Made by a program: the position numbers and the translations under genes | Assembly: GCA_040224245.1 (NCBI GenBank) | Contig: JBEGIR010000087.1 | Location: 1-64,000 of the forward strand | Source of the DNA: Puniceicoccaceae bacterium | Lineage (GTDB): Bacteria; Verrucomicrobiota; Verrucomicrobiia; Opitutales; JAFGAQ01 | Length of the DNA: 64,000 nt | Direction of reading: 5' to 3' | In this document: positions 43,690-54,014 of the stretch, one piece after another | Layout: every line of letters starts with the position of its first letter | Position numbering within the stretch: the stretch's first letter is position 1 | The notes under the pieces: generated by a model | Told to the model about the DNA's origin: nothing | Database searches by the model: none | The model's input: only the letters and a program-made list of their open reading frames with translations

Positions 43690-46464
43690 TCATGTGTCCT
43701 TCAGAAATGACTTGATCTGGTCCGGGCTGAGCGTGGCATCGGGGTCGAACGCATCCGATTCCATGTATTGCAGGAGGCTTGTACGCAGTTGCGCGGCCTC
43801 CGGCCTCGATTCGAGATCGGACACGAGGTCCATCGAACTGAAAACGAGCTTCCCTTTGCCGACCTTGACTTCGAAGAGGTTGGTCAGGTTGCGGTTTTTG
43901 AAAAAGTTGTCGACGACCCGAATCAGCGGTTGGATGTTGAGGTTCCCAAATTCGAGGGTCTTGGACGTTTTGCAGAGGTCCCACCACTGCCAGTTGGTGT
44001 GAAATTCGGTGGGGAAACTTTGGAAAGCAGGGTGTTCCGGATCGATCAGCAGCCCCATGGTTCCGGGTTGATCTGGAAAATGGACCGGACTCCAGAACAC
44101 CTGCACAAACTTGCCCTCCAGGCCATTGAGTTTCTCCAGTTCAGGGCTTAAAACAACGCTTGCCCCAGCCCCGAGAGCTTGCATCGCTTCCTCATAGTCA
44201 CGGGTCACCAGAACCCCATTTTCCAGTTGCTGCGCTTCGGCATCCGGGTAGATCCAGATCTGCCAGTGGTTTTCGTGGCCGCTTTGAGGCATGGACAGCC
44301 GCAAGCGCAGGCTTGCAGGGGTGCGGAAGTCCGAGAGATCGATGGATACGTTACCCAGGCGGGACGTTTTGCCCGCTGGGATACTGCGGGGTTCTGTCTC
44401 CTTCGAAAAGTGCACCTTGCCTTCCGCGTCCAGCAACTCCACCCGCAGGGCTTGTTTCATGGCTTCGGGGAGGTGGTTGGCAACGCCAAATTCGAGTTCC
44501 AGAACTTCCGAGCTACGGTAGACGGCCTTGGGCATCCAGATCAGAGGGACCAGCTCCGAACAGAACTGTCGGAAGGCTGCACCATCAATGATGCCTTTGG
44601 AGTCCCAGAATGCATCCAACAGTCCAACCAGTGCGGTGCCCTGACCTGGGAAATCGTGCAGGTCCAACAGCTGGAAACCACTGATGCCCTCGGTTTTCAG
44701 GGCGCGTTCAATTTCTTCCTTGTAGAGGATTTTGGCAAGCATTCCACTAGCCATCAGGTAGTCCTCGGCAAGGTGCAGCAGACCCTTGTGTTCCAGGTCC
44801 AGGCGGATCGCCTTGAAATTGACCGGGTCCAGCACACCCGTATACTTGTCGATTTCCTTGAGATTCGGATACACGGAATACTGACCGATCTCATGGGTGA
44901 TCAGCGGCACTGGCAAATGCTCCACTGCTGCGCTGTAGTCGGTTTGGAAATCGGGATACTGGCTGTCAAAGACTCCCTGCCCCCTCACCCATCCCTTGTC
45001 GGTGTACTGGGTGATGAAGAAGTCGTCCACGGACTCCGGGAATTTTCCGTGTCCCTTTTCAAATGTGAAGGAAGTGGTGGTGTAGAGCCGACGCCTGTCC
45101 TTTGCTTTCAGTGCTTCGACCAGGTGGTGCATGCGGTCGAAGTCACCCTGCAGCTCATTGCCCATGGACATCAGGCAGAAGGATGGATGGTTTCCGTAGG
45201 TTTCGATGATGCGACGGGCTTCGGCCTCAATGAATGCGGCTGATGCTTCGTCGGACCCGAAGGTAGTGCTCCAGTTGGGAGGCTCCACCTGGAGGTAAAT
45301 CCCCACCGCATCTGCAGCTTCAAACGCTGCCTTGGGTGGACACCAGGAGTGGAAGCGCAAGTGGTTGAGTCCATAGTCTTTTGCGGACTGGTAGAGCTGT
45401 GTCCACTCCTCCACCGAGACGGGCGGATGTCCTGTCAGCGGGAAAATGCAGCATTCGAGCGTGCCGCGCAGATAGAGGGTTCGGCCGTTGATCCGAAGTT
45501 CTTTTCCGCTTGTGACAAGCGAGCGAAAACCGAAGCGTTGCGTGATGGATTGCACGGTGCTGTCGGCATGGATCAACTCAGCCTCAAGGGAATACAGCGC
45601 AGGTGAAAACTCATCCCACGGGATGACATGGCCGGGCACCTCGAACGTGTAGCGCTTGTCCGGGTTCGCCTGAAACACCTGACGAACGATCTCCGAGGAC
45701 TGAGGATCGGTGAGTGTTAAGCGGATTTGATGCTCCGCTGGCAGGGTGTTGGAAGTGATCACTTGCACCACACGGGTCTCCGGATCGGCGTCAATCCGCA
45801 ACGAACCAAGCCCGGTTGTGGGAAGGAAATGGATGGCAAAATCCCCCAGCACACCGTTCCACATGATTTGGGTCTGTTGGGTGTAACCGTGGGCCATGTC
45901 GTGGCTGTTGAGATCATACTGCCGGGTGTTGTCCACCGCGATGACCAGCTCATTCGCCCCGGGTTTGAGAACATCGGTGAGGTCATGCTCGTGTGGAGTG
46001 GAAAGACTGTCGGCTTCGCTGACGAGGGTTCCATTGACAAAAACGGATGATTTCCACATCACCCGCTCCATGAGCAGCACGGCGCGCATGGATTCGGCAT
46101 GTGCTGGCACGTGGATGGTTTTGCGGTACCATGCGGTGCCTACAAACTCATGTTTTGCTTTGAGAAACAACATGACCTCCCGCACCTTCTCTGGCTTCGT
46201 TTGGTCGGGTTCGCCGATGCCTGCACGGTTGAGCGTTCCCGGCAAGTCCACCTGCTGCAGAAAGGCCAGTCCTGCGGGGGAATGACGACTGCTCGATCCT
46301 TCTTCCAGCGCCAGTTCCCATTTTCCTTGAAGTGGAAGGGAAAACTCCTGTGCATGGATGCAGAGAACGGGAAAGCAGGTCATCAATGCCAGCTGGCAAA
46401 CCAACAGTGCTGCGCACCAGGGAACGCCGTATCCAAGGTTCCGGAATTTGAAGGTCAAGGTCAT
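43690..46464 (-). CDS. glycoside hydrolase family 2 enzyme (second)
   Basis: 924 residues, exported (hydrophobic stretch VPWCAALLVCQLALMTCFPVL with cleavage after IHAQ). Domains: jelly roll (LQGKWELALEE to about 215), Ig-like domain, TIM barrel, and a C-terminal part of over 250 residues ending in a stretch with KLVFSSMDLVSDLESRPEAAQLR, which resembles the unusual C-terminal extension found in some GH2 enzymes of pectin loci. Candidate acid/base Glu437 (MSMGNELQG) and nucleophile Glu525 (LITHEIGQYS). It is not a close relative of the LacZ-like enzyme at 34663. Substrate unknown; a role on rhamnogalacturonan or galactan fragments is inferred from neighbours. Confidence 0.85.
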   Translation of the reverse strand: MTLTFKFRNLGYGVPWCAALLVCQLALMTCFPVLCIHAQEFSLPLQGKWELALEEGSSSRHSPAGLAFLQQVDLPGTLNRAGIGEPDQTKPEKVREVMLFLKAKHEFVGTAWYRKTIHVPAHAESMRAVLLMERVMWKSSVFVNGTLVSEADSLSTPHEHDLTDVLKPGANELVIAVDNTRQYDLNSHDMAHGYTQQTQIMWNGVLGDFAIHFLPTTGLGSLRIDADPETRVVQVITSNTLPAEHQIRLTLTDPQSSEIVRQVFQANPDKRYTFEVPGHVIPWDEFSPALYSLEAELIHADSTVQSITQRFGFRSLVTSGKELRINGRTLYLRGTLECCIFPLTGHPPVSVEEWTQLYQSAKDYGLNHLRFHSWCPPKAAFEAADAVGIYLQVEPPNWSTTFGSDEASAAFIEAEARRIIETYGNHPSFCLMSMGNELQGDFDRMHHLVEALKAKDRRRLYTTTSFTFEKGHGKFPESVDDFFITQYTDKGWVRGQGVFDSQYPDFQTDYSAAVEHLPVPLITHEIGQYSVYPNLKEIDKYTGVLDPVNFKAIRLDLEHKGLLHLAEDYLMASGMLAKILYKEEIERALKTEGISGFQLLDLHDFPGQGTALVGLLDAFWDSKGIIDGAAFRQFCSELVPLIWMPKAVYRSSEVLELEFGVANHLPEAMKQALRVELLDAEGKVHFSKETEPRSIPAGKTSRLGNVSIDLSDFRTPASLRLRLSMPQSGHENHWQIWIYPDAEAQQLENGVLVTRDYEEAMQALGAGASVVLSPELEKLNGLEGKFVQVFWSPVHFPDQPGTMGLLIDPEHPAFQSFPTEFHTNWQWWDLCKTSKTLEFGNLNIQPLIRVVDNFFKNRNLTNLFEVKVGKGKLVFSSMDLVSDLESRPEAAQLRTSLLQYMESDAFDPDATLSPDQIKSFLKDT

Positions 46465-46478
46465 GTCATGGCTTCAAC

Positions 46479-49400
46479 TCAGGGTTGAAAATGCTCTCGC
46501 ACCCGCTCCAGTTCTTCCTGGGTGATCGCAAGAACGGAGCCGTGTTTGGGGCTTGTGAAGTTTGTTGCTTTCATCGGTGAACCCACCTCGTTAAATCGAC
46601 CCACGTTACGGAACGTCTCAAAGTCTGTGGTTTCTGAAAACCCCATGTTGTGGGGATCCACACCAAAAATATCATACATCAGGATGTAGGAGTTGGTTTG
46701 CTTGCGATACCAGAGGTTGGGACCCTCGCAGGCAACGCCTGCCGCATCCACACGCTCGGGAAGGTATTGATAATCACGATGCATGGTCTCCGAAGTTGCA
46801 TGACGGATTCCGCCCGGAGGTTCATGCGCCACATAAAAGAGATGGTAGGTGTCCCCCACCCGGGTGATGTCGGCGTCAATGGTGTTGATCTTCGGATTCG
46901 GGTAGTGCAGCAGGACTTCCGGTTTGGAGACCAGCGTCGTGAATGCCTCATCGGCGTAGGCGTAGACCATGAAGTTGGGACCGCGTCCAATGCGAGTGGT
47001 GAAATAGACCATGAGTTTGCCTTCATCCTCATCCCAAACGGTTTGGGGAGCCCAGAAGCAGCCAGCGTCCGCGAATTCCGGAAACAGCTCACCCACATGG
47101 ACGAGCGAGTGCGTCCAGTGCACCAGATCCCACGATTTCATGAAAACAAGCGCACGGTTGTTGCCCCAGTCGTAAAGCTCACCCGGACGTTCCCACTGGG
47201 TGTTGCGCAGCCCTTCGCGCTGCGCGTAAATGTGCAGATCGGTCAGGCAGAGGTAAAAGGCACCATCGGGACCCCGTTGGATGTGCGGGTCCCGCACCCC
47301 CTGCTGTTCCGCAACGTGCCTGCCGAGCAAAACGGGTTCGCCTCCATTGACATCGGTGAAGCTGAACCCGTCACTGGATGTCGCCAGGTAAAGGGAGTGA
47401 GTTTCGTCCTTGAAATACGTCATCAGGTAGGCGGTGCGCTCCGCTTCCGCAGGCACACCATGCTGCTCGGGTTGTGTTAGCGCGGGCACGACTTGCAGTT
47501 GCGCGGGCCGCGAAGCGACTGATTTCAAGGTCAATTCCACCGACTCGAACCCCTGCGCCGAAAATCGAACCTTCACCTCACCCGGTTCTCCGGTCGCTTC
47601 AACGTAGGCGAGGATGCGACCGTGATAGACGTTGTGAGTGGCATCGGTGTAGTCACTCATGTCCTGATTATTGCTTGCCTCAAGCCCGAGCAACCGGGCC
47701 GGACCTTCGATATGACAGGTGACTTCGTGAGTGGCATCCATGATGCGATTCCCGTCAGCGTCGACAATCTGCAGTTCCACCATCGCAAGGCCGCGCCCGG
47801 CATCGATGGTGGTGGTGTCGCTGCGAAGCTGCAATGCCTCTGCCTCACCGTGGGTGAGGATTTGGTCGCGACTGACCTCTCTGCCCTGCTTGTCATAGCC
47901 AACCGCCTCAAGCGTTCCGGTCGCAAAGGACACATCCCAGTGCAGGATGCCCGTCTCAGGGTCATAGGGTTTGCGCTCCCCCACCGGTTCGCCGTTGAGC
48001 AACAGCTGAACCTCCGAAGCATTGGTGTAGCAGAGTACCCGCACCCTTTCTCCGGGCTGGTAATTCCAAATCGGCCAGGCATCGACGGAAAGATAATCCC
48101 GCTCGGGCACGGGCATGGTACCCAGATGCAACACGGGTTCATCCGACCACAGCGCTTCGCGGAAGTGACCGCGTGGCTTGAGGAAGCCTCCAAAATCCAT
48201 CAGTCCCGAATAGAAGCCACGGGAAGGCCAGCGGCCCGATTCACCGAGGTAGTCGATCCCGGTCCAGAGAAACTGTCCGAAGATGTAATCATGATCCATC
48301 ACCGCGCGCCAGGCCGGGTAGTCATGGCGGTTTTCACTGCCATAGATCACGCGATCCGGATAGGTTTCGTGATCGATAGCGTAACGGTCCTCGGAGTAGT
48401 TGTAGCCCACAATATCGAGCGCAAAGGGGTAATCGGTCTGGTTGGACATCACAACCCCCGCCAGTGCTGCGGTAACGGGACGGCTGGTGTCGTGCTGTTT
48501 CACCACTGCCACCAGTTTTTTGGCGATGACGCCGAGCCGGTTGGCGTCGGGTTGATCCGGTTGGTAGCCGCCGAACATGGGTTGACTGATGGCACTGCCG
48601 TCGAGTGCGGGGTGCGAGTAGGGATCGTTCGGATAATCCACCTCATTGCCGATACTCCAGGTGAAGATGCTGATGTGATTGCGGTCCCGCCGCACCATGT
48701 CCGCAAGGTCACGCTCAGCCCACTCTTCAAAAAAATCGTAGCTGCCTTCAAAGCCGGGTTCTCCCACATTCCAGCCATCGAGCCACTTGCGCTTGGGAAA
48801 TTCCCACTCGTCAAAAGCCTCGTTCATCACCAGCAGTCCCAGCTCGTCACAGAGTTCGTATAGGTCGGTGGCCTGTGGATTGTGACTGGTGCGAATGGCA
48901 TTGGTGCCAATGGATTTCAGAGTTTGCAAACGCTTGCGCCAAACTTCACGTGGCACAGCGGAGCCGAGCACACCGGCGTCATGGTGCAGGCAGACACCTT
49001 TGACCTTGAGGTTTTGCCCATTGAGGCTGAATCCATGGTCCGCAGAAAACTCCAGGGTGCGAAAGCCCGTTTTGAATTGTGTTTGATCGAGCAGGGTCGT
49101 GCCACTCTCAATGCGGGTTTCCAGCTCATAGAGGTAGGGACGCTCGAGCGTCCATCGAATGGCATGTACCACCTGCAGATCCATTTCAGTCTGCACGCTT
49201 GCACCTGCTGCGACTTCAACCGCCGTCGAATCGCTGGCAACGACTTGTCCCACTGCATCCCGCAGTTCGTGCACCACGGTCACTGTAGCGGGTGCTTCGG
49301 AGGCGTTGACGATTTCCGACTGCACGCGCAGAGTCGCACTGCGCTCGGCAATCTCGGTTGCGTGGGCAAACACTCCCCATTGCGCAAGGTGAACGGGTTG

Positions 49401-49979
49401 GGCACGGACCAGCCATGCATCCCGATAGATGCCCGATCCGGTGTACTATCGCGAGTCAAACTGACGGCTGTGATCAACCCGGACTTCGATGGTATTGGGT
49501 GCATTAAACTTCACGTAGGGAGTGGCGTCGTACAGAAAGGAGATGTAGCCATTGGGTCGGTGACCGAGGTGATGTCCGTTCACGTACACATCACTGCGAT
49601 TGTAAACACCCTCGAAGTAGAGGAACACCTGATCCCCCGCTGTGGTATCTGACGGGATCGTCAGCTGCTTGCGGTACCAACCCACTCCTCCCGGCAGGTA
49701 ACCTGTGCAGCTGGCGAGGTCGGGACTGAGCTGTCCCCTCACGCTCCAGTCGTGGGGTAACTGCACGGTCTGCCAGTGCTGCGGATCGGAACTGAGGTCA
49801 CCAGGTGCATCCACCTGCTGCTGACTCAGCGAGAACTGCCAGTCGTCATTGAGCGATAAGGCCGTGCCAAAGGAGGCTTGCGCCGAGGCAATCTGTCCCA
49901 TGCAAAGGCACCCGAGTACCACAGCACTGAGGGTGAGCAAGGAACGGAAGGGTTGGAAACGTGGGTGATGGCTTTGCAT
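46479..49979 (-). pseudogene. GH2-GH43 fusion glycosidase interrupted by one in-frame amber codon
   Basis: Reading from the ATG at 49979, a signal peptide (ending GQIASAQA) and GH2 jelly roll are followed by TAG at 49448-49446 (codon 178), then the same frame continues for 988 codons without another stop. The amber sits in DSR*YTGSGIYRDAWL, where GH2 enzymes have DSRWY; TGG to TAG is a single change. Downstream all catalytic residues are kept: GH2 acid/base Glu446 (SIGNEVDYP) and nucleophile Glu549 (YGSENRHDYP); then a C-terminal GH43 five-bladed propeller (from about 848) with RDPHIQ (Asp897), DADI and CEGPN (Glu1085). The intact protein would be a galactosidase-arabinosidase. Suppression, recent inactivation or sequence error are all possible. 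Confidence 0.85.
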
Positions 49980-50027
49980 GATTCGCAATACTAGCGGGAT
50001 TGAAATGGAAACAAATGAAAAACAACA

Positions 50028-50066
50028 GTGGAGCCGACTGCGGGAAACCCCATCAGTCGACTCCAC
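50028..50066 (-). terminator. terminator hairpin after the receptor gene
   Basis: Arms GTGGAGCCGACTG (50028-50040) and CAGTCGACTCCAC (50054-50066) pair over 13 bases with one mismatch. On the minus strand it lies 30 bases after the receptor stop codon and is followed by a T-rich stretch (TGTTGTTTTTC). It separates the receptor from the broken GH2-GH43 gene. Confidence 0.75.
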
Positions 50067-50095
50067 CGGATAGAGAGCACAAGAAATTGCGCTGA

Positions 50096-53000
50096 TCAGA
50101 ACCGGAAGGTATTGGTCAGTGCCCAGGTCCTCTCACTCGGGATGCGCACCTGCGCGATCGTGCCATCCGGGTTTGCCTGGATGGGGATGAACGCGTCATC
50201 GGCGAGCAGATTGTACACATTCAACTGAACGGACCAAAGGATGCCTCGCGGCAGCTCACGCTCGTAGGAAACCCAGACATCCAGATAGTCTTCGCTCGGT
50301 CCCTTGATGGGCTTGTCGAGATCGTTGACCCAGGCATTTGCCTCGGCATTGTACTTCGGGTAGTAGCCGATGTTGGAACGGTCCATCCAGCGGTAGGCAC
50401 CACCGATGCCCATGCCCTTGAGTCGTCCCTCTGTGAACGAATAGTTGGTCACGAAGTTGAAGTGCCACTTGCGCAATTCATTGACCAGCTGGTCCTCTGT
50501 GGCCTTGGCCTGGTAGTAGGGATTGAGAATTTCCGACCCATATCCCGTGCCAAGACGACCTCCGGTTCCCAGTGTGCTTCCTGGAGTTTCCGGGATATCG
50601 TAAAACCCACGGAAGGACCAGTAGTCCATGGCCGGAACATCGTTGAGGGAGTATCCGCCGTCGAACCAGAAATCAACGTTCTCTTCAATGTAGTCATCCC
50701 ATGAACTCAACACATTCGAACGAACCGCTTCCGCACGGGAGGCGTTGAACGTGATGCGCCAGTTGGGCAGGGGATTGGCCGTGATTTCATATTCGACACC
50801 CGTCGATTCGAGATCGTTCAGGCTGCGCATGTTCTGGGGAACTTCCCATGCGGTGAGTTCCCAGAAACCACCCCAGGCGGCATCGATGCGCTCGAAGTTC
50901 ATCGCATCCCACCACTCCTGATCGACCGGGCGCGACCACTCGGCATCCGAGCGTGCATTGAACCACTCCGTGCGATAGGCGATTTCCTCATCGGTCAACG
51001 GTGGTGCCACATACTCCAGACCCAAATCCGGATTGATGTCTCCCTGTGCCACATAGTTTGCCGAGCCGGGAACGGCAGCCTGGCGAATGCGCAGGGGTTG
51101 GTCCAGAATTCCCGGAATTTCCCGCCAGTTTGCGGGCAGCGGCTGTTGTTCAACCGATTTGTCGTAGCTGTCGCCAAACATCCACTTGTTCACGACCCAC
51201 TCCGGAGTCGGTTGGTAACGGTCCGCCGCAGGCACACCGCCCTCGGAAGGAAGGGCACCGAAGTGCGGTCCGATCTCCCACATCATGCCATCCATGGCCC
51301 GGCCTAATACCGATTTGTTTCGGTTGAACGGTGGAGTCGTTCCAATGAAGGGCGTGTTCTTCTGAACGGTCTTGTATTTGGTCACACGGAAGGAGAGGCG
51401 GTTGTTGAATGCCGACACCAGTAGACTCACATCCTTGGTGTTACCCGAGGGCGTAGCTTCCTGCCGATTGTAAACATCCACGGCAACATCCGAGGGACGG
51501 AAGCTGCTGGAATCGTTGTAAAGCAGGGTGACGTCCCAACCTTCCGGCAGGGGGTGCCCGATCAGTTCCATGAGTTCGCGCCCGTGCAGAGCCACGCTCC
51601 AGCTGCGCCGTTGCTGCTTGGCGTAGACGGGTTCCTGATCGTCGTAGTTCCACTCGTCGCTGTAGGGCAGCACGTAGTTATAGGTGGCATCACGCGCGAG
51701 CGACGACGGCTTGTTCCAGCGCTCGTATTCATCTTCACGCCATCCAAAAATCGGAACAATCACACCGTCGAGCAGACTGCCCTGCCAGACAAACACCGTG
51801 GAGGTGGTTTCATCATGGCCCTGGGAAGCGCCGTCATAGAGTTTGTTCTTGTCGTTTTCCCAGCTGAGCAGGTTATAAGTGCTCTGCCCCCAAACCCACT
51901 CGTCATTCGCATTCTGTGTCACCGCGAGCACGTTCTGAGTCAGCGTCGGATTGTGATGGGTGCGCACCCCGGTCACTCCGCTGATCTGGTCCATCGAAGT
52001 CGTATTGAGCATGCTGTCGCTGAGGTAGTGAATACCGCGCCAGGTCGCATAGCCCGGGTTGTTCCAGTTGAGAGCAGCACCATACTGCTCATCCCAGCGA
52101 TACAGGGCGAAGTAGCGTTCAAAGTTTTCATACTTCTGGGATGCCCTCACCCCCGTAAAGGTGTGCTCTCCCAAAATTCGCTCCAGCCAGCTTCCGGATT
52201 CCAGGAAATCCTCCGCTTTAAGTTCGACATAGCCAGTGAAACGCCAGTTCTCACGATGCCGTTCGAAGTTGCCTCCGCGACCCTCTCCAAAAGTATAGAG
52301 GCGTCCGATATTGGGGTTGTTGGGTTCGGCACTGTTGCGAAGTGCTGCATTGATGTCGAGCGACACCACGTTATTTCCCCAGAGACCTTCCATTTTGTTG
52401 GTATAACCCGAACGGTAGGACTGCTTGTTGTAAGCAAAGTTCCAGCCCAGGCGCCCATCGAGATAGGATTGGGTGATGCCCAGGTTGTAAGTGTGAAAGC
52501 TGTTGTACTCGCGTTTGTTGGGGCCGATCAGATTCTGATCGCGCATCAGTTCTGCGATGGGGCCGTCCACAATCATCTGGGTCGGCCAGGCACCCTGACC
52601 AAATCCACTGAAGGAACGTCCGGTCTGCGCCTCAAAATCACTGATGATCGAGCTGACCATTGCATTGTTCGCATAGTAGGCAGCGGTGTTTTTGATGTGG
52701 CGAGGATTGTTGATCTCCCAGTTGGGATTGAGCAACCCCACCCAGCTTCCCCAGCCACCGCCATTCACATTGGACCAGCCACGGGCAAGCATGGCATCCG
52801 GCCCCCCGTTGAGGCCGACGGTTCCAGTGTTCGGACTATTGAAAAAACTGACGGGATGATCATCCCACAGCTGTCCACCCAGGGTCTGAGAAGCGTAGAT
52901 GTTTTCAATGTCCGCTCCAAAACGCGGCGGGCTGGCCCAGTACTCATCATTTTCAACAATGATGCGGTCCGTCGGTCCATACCAGTTGGAGAGAAAATCC

Positions 53001-53878
53001 CCAGGCGTGCCCGCAACTGGGCGGTTGGCGCGAATCTTGCCCCACTCGGCATTGGCGTCGATCTGGGTAAAGATGCCCTTGCCAAGCTTGGGTTGGTAAC
53101 GCAGCGCAGCGTAGAGGCGTCGATCCGTGTTGAACGTAAAGTCCTGGCGGAATCGCGAGTCATCGTAGAGTCCGACTACACGCACAGCGAGCACATCGGG
53201 AATGATGGCCTGATCAACGTCGATGGATTCCCGCATGGACCCGTAGTTATCCACCCGCGACTCCACCACGTACGAACTCTTGCTCATGATGGGCACCTTG
53301 AGCGTGTTGTTGATCAACCCTGCCGGACTTCCCAGACCAAAAAGCACCGCATTGGGTCCTCGGCTGATGTCCATACGGGAGAGGCTGAACCAATCGATCG
53401 GAACATCGGTCGGGAAAAAATCACGCGTGATGTCAGCGTCGTTCAACCCGCGAATGCGCGTCGTGCGGTGGGGTTCCACCAGCATGTCACGTGTGTGTCC
53501 CTTGCTCCAGGCATCCCCGCCGTAGAAGTTCCCTTCGATACCAGCCACTTCGGTATTGGTGGTGTAGAGCAGCACTTTTTGCAGATTCGTTGCGCCAAGG
53601 TCTTCCATGAACTCGGGCGTGATCGCCTGAACAGCCGCCGCAATATTGCGAAGGTCTGTGTTCAGTCGGGAGCCCGCGAGAGAAGAGGTGGCAAGGTAGC
53701 CCACGTCGCTGGTTGTGGAGACTTCGAAGGGTGAGAGTTCATAGAAGTCGTCATCCTCTTCCAATTCCTCGAGCTGTGCATGCAGCACGAGCGGGCTGGC
53801 AGCGAGAAGTCCTGCAAGCATCCACGCCACAGGTGGCCTCCGGAAGCGCAGGAAATGCGTCTTGAATGTAGTGTTCAT
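50096..53878 (-). CDS. TonB-dependent receptor (third)
   Basis: 1260 residues with a clear signal peptide (PPVAWMLAGLLAASPLVLHAQ). The TonB-box-like YELSPFEVS is followed by GYLATSSLAGSRL, the plug (SRGPNAVLFGLGSPAGLINN) and a barrel ending ALTNTFRF with the terminal aromatic residue expected of outer-membrane barrels. No STN domain and no SusD gene. It is a paralogue of the receptor upstream at 54015 (shared TSSLAGSR(L/I)NTDL, RLYAA(L/M)R(Y/W)QPKL, and the same C-terminal region). Given GH35 and GH2-GH43 beside it, it probably imports galactan- or arabinan-containing oligosaccharides. Confidence 0.9.
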   Translation of the reverse strand: MNTTFKTHFLRFRRPPVAWMLAGLLAASPLVLHAQLEELEEDDDFYELSPFEVSTTSDVGYLATSSLAGSRLNTDLRNIAAAVQAITPEFMEDLGATNLQKVLLYTTNTEVAGIEGNFYGGDAWSKGHTRDMLVEPHRTTRIRGLNDADITRDFFPTDVPIDWFSLSRMDISRGPNAVLFGLGSPAGLINNTLKVPIMSKSSYVVESRVDNYGSMRESIDVDQAIIPDVLAVRVVGLYDDSRFRQDFTFNTDRRLYAALRYQPKLGKGIFTQIDANAEWGKIRANRPVAGTPGDFLSNWYGPTDRIIVENDEYWASPPRFGADIENIYASQTLGGQLWDDHPVSFFNSPNTGTVGLNGGPDAMLARGWSNVNGGGWGSWVGLLNPNWEINNPRHIKNTAAYYANNAMVSSIISDFEAQTGRSFSGFGQGAWPTQMIVDGPIAELMRDQNLIGPNKREYNSFHTYNLGITQSYLDGRLGWNFAYNKQSYRSGYTNKMEGLWGNNVVSLDINAALRNSAEPNNPNIGRLYTFGEGRGGNFERHRENWRFTGYVELKAEDFLESGSWLERILGEHTFTGVRASQKYENFERYFALYRWDEQYGAALNWNNPGYATWRGIHYLSDSMLNTTSMDQISGVTGVRTHHNPTLTQNVLAVTQNANDEWVWGQSTYNLLSWENDKNKLYDGASQGHDETTSTVFVWQGSLLDGVIVPIFGWREDEYERWNKPSSLARDATYNYVLPYSDEWNYDDQEPVYAKQQRRSWSVALHGRELMELIGHPLPEGWDVTLLYNDSSSFRPSDVAVDVYNRQEATPSGNTKDVSLLVSAFNNRLSFRVTKYKTVQKNTPFIGTTPPFNRNKSVLGRAMDGMMWEIGPHFGALPSEGGVPAADRYQPTPEWVVNKWMFGDSYDKSVEQQPLPANWREIPGILDQPLRIRQAAVPGSANYVAQGDINPDLGLEYVAPPLTDEEIAYRTEWFNARSDAEWSRPVDQEWWDAMNFERIDAAWGGFWELTAWEVPQNMRSLNDLESTGVEYEITANPLPNWRITFNASRAEAVRSNVLSSWDDYIEENVDFWFDGGYSLNDVPAMDYWSFRGFYDIPETPGSTLGTGGRLGTGYGSEILNPYYQAKATEDQLVNELRKWHFNFVTNYSFTEGRLKGMGIGGAYRWMDRSNIGYYPKYNAEANAWVNDLDKPIKGPSEDYLDVWVSYERELPRGILWSVQLNVYNLLADDAFIPIQANPDGTIAQVRIPSERTWALTNTFRF

Positions 53879-53949
53879 AGGGTTAGCAGATGTTCGTTCA
53901 GTTTTGTTGGTAGTTTGGTTTTGTTGTCAGAAAGGGAAGTAGTGAAGCT

Positions 53950-53977
53950 GGCGGTTGCGGAAAATTCCACAACCGCC
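53950..53977 (-). terminator. intercistronic hairpin between the two receptor genes
   Basis: GGCGGTTGCGG and CCACAACCGCC pair over ten of eleven positions around the loop AAAATT, between the stop of the upstream receptor (54015) and the start of the next (53878). No T-run follows, so it may attenuate or stabilise rather than fully terminate. Confidence 0.55.
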
Positions 53978-54014
53978 GAACTCCACCATGATGGGATTGT
54001 CAGATTGGGATGGA

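Noticed and set aside
51554-53734. A 726-codon open frame on the plus strand opposite the third TonB receptor
   Set aside because: It is antisense to a receptor with signal peptide, TonB box, plug and terminal Phe; its own product has no motif. High-GC codon bias of the receptor keeps the complementary frame open.
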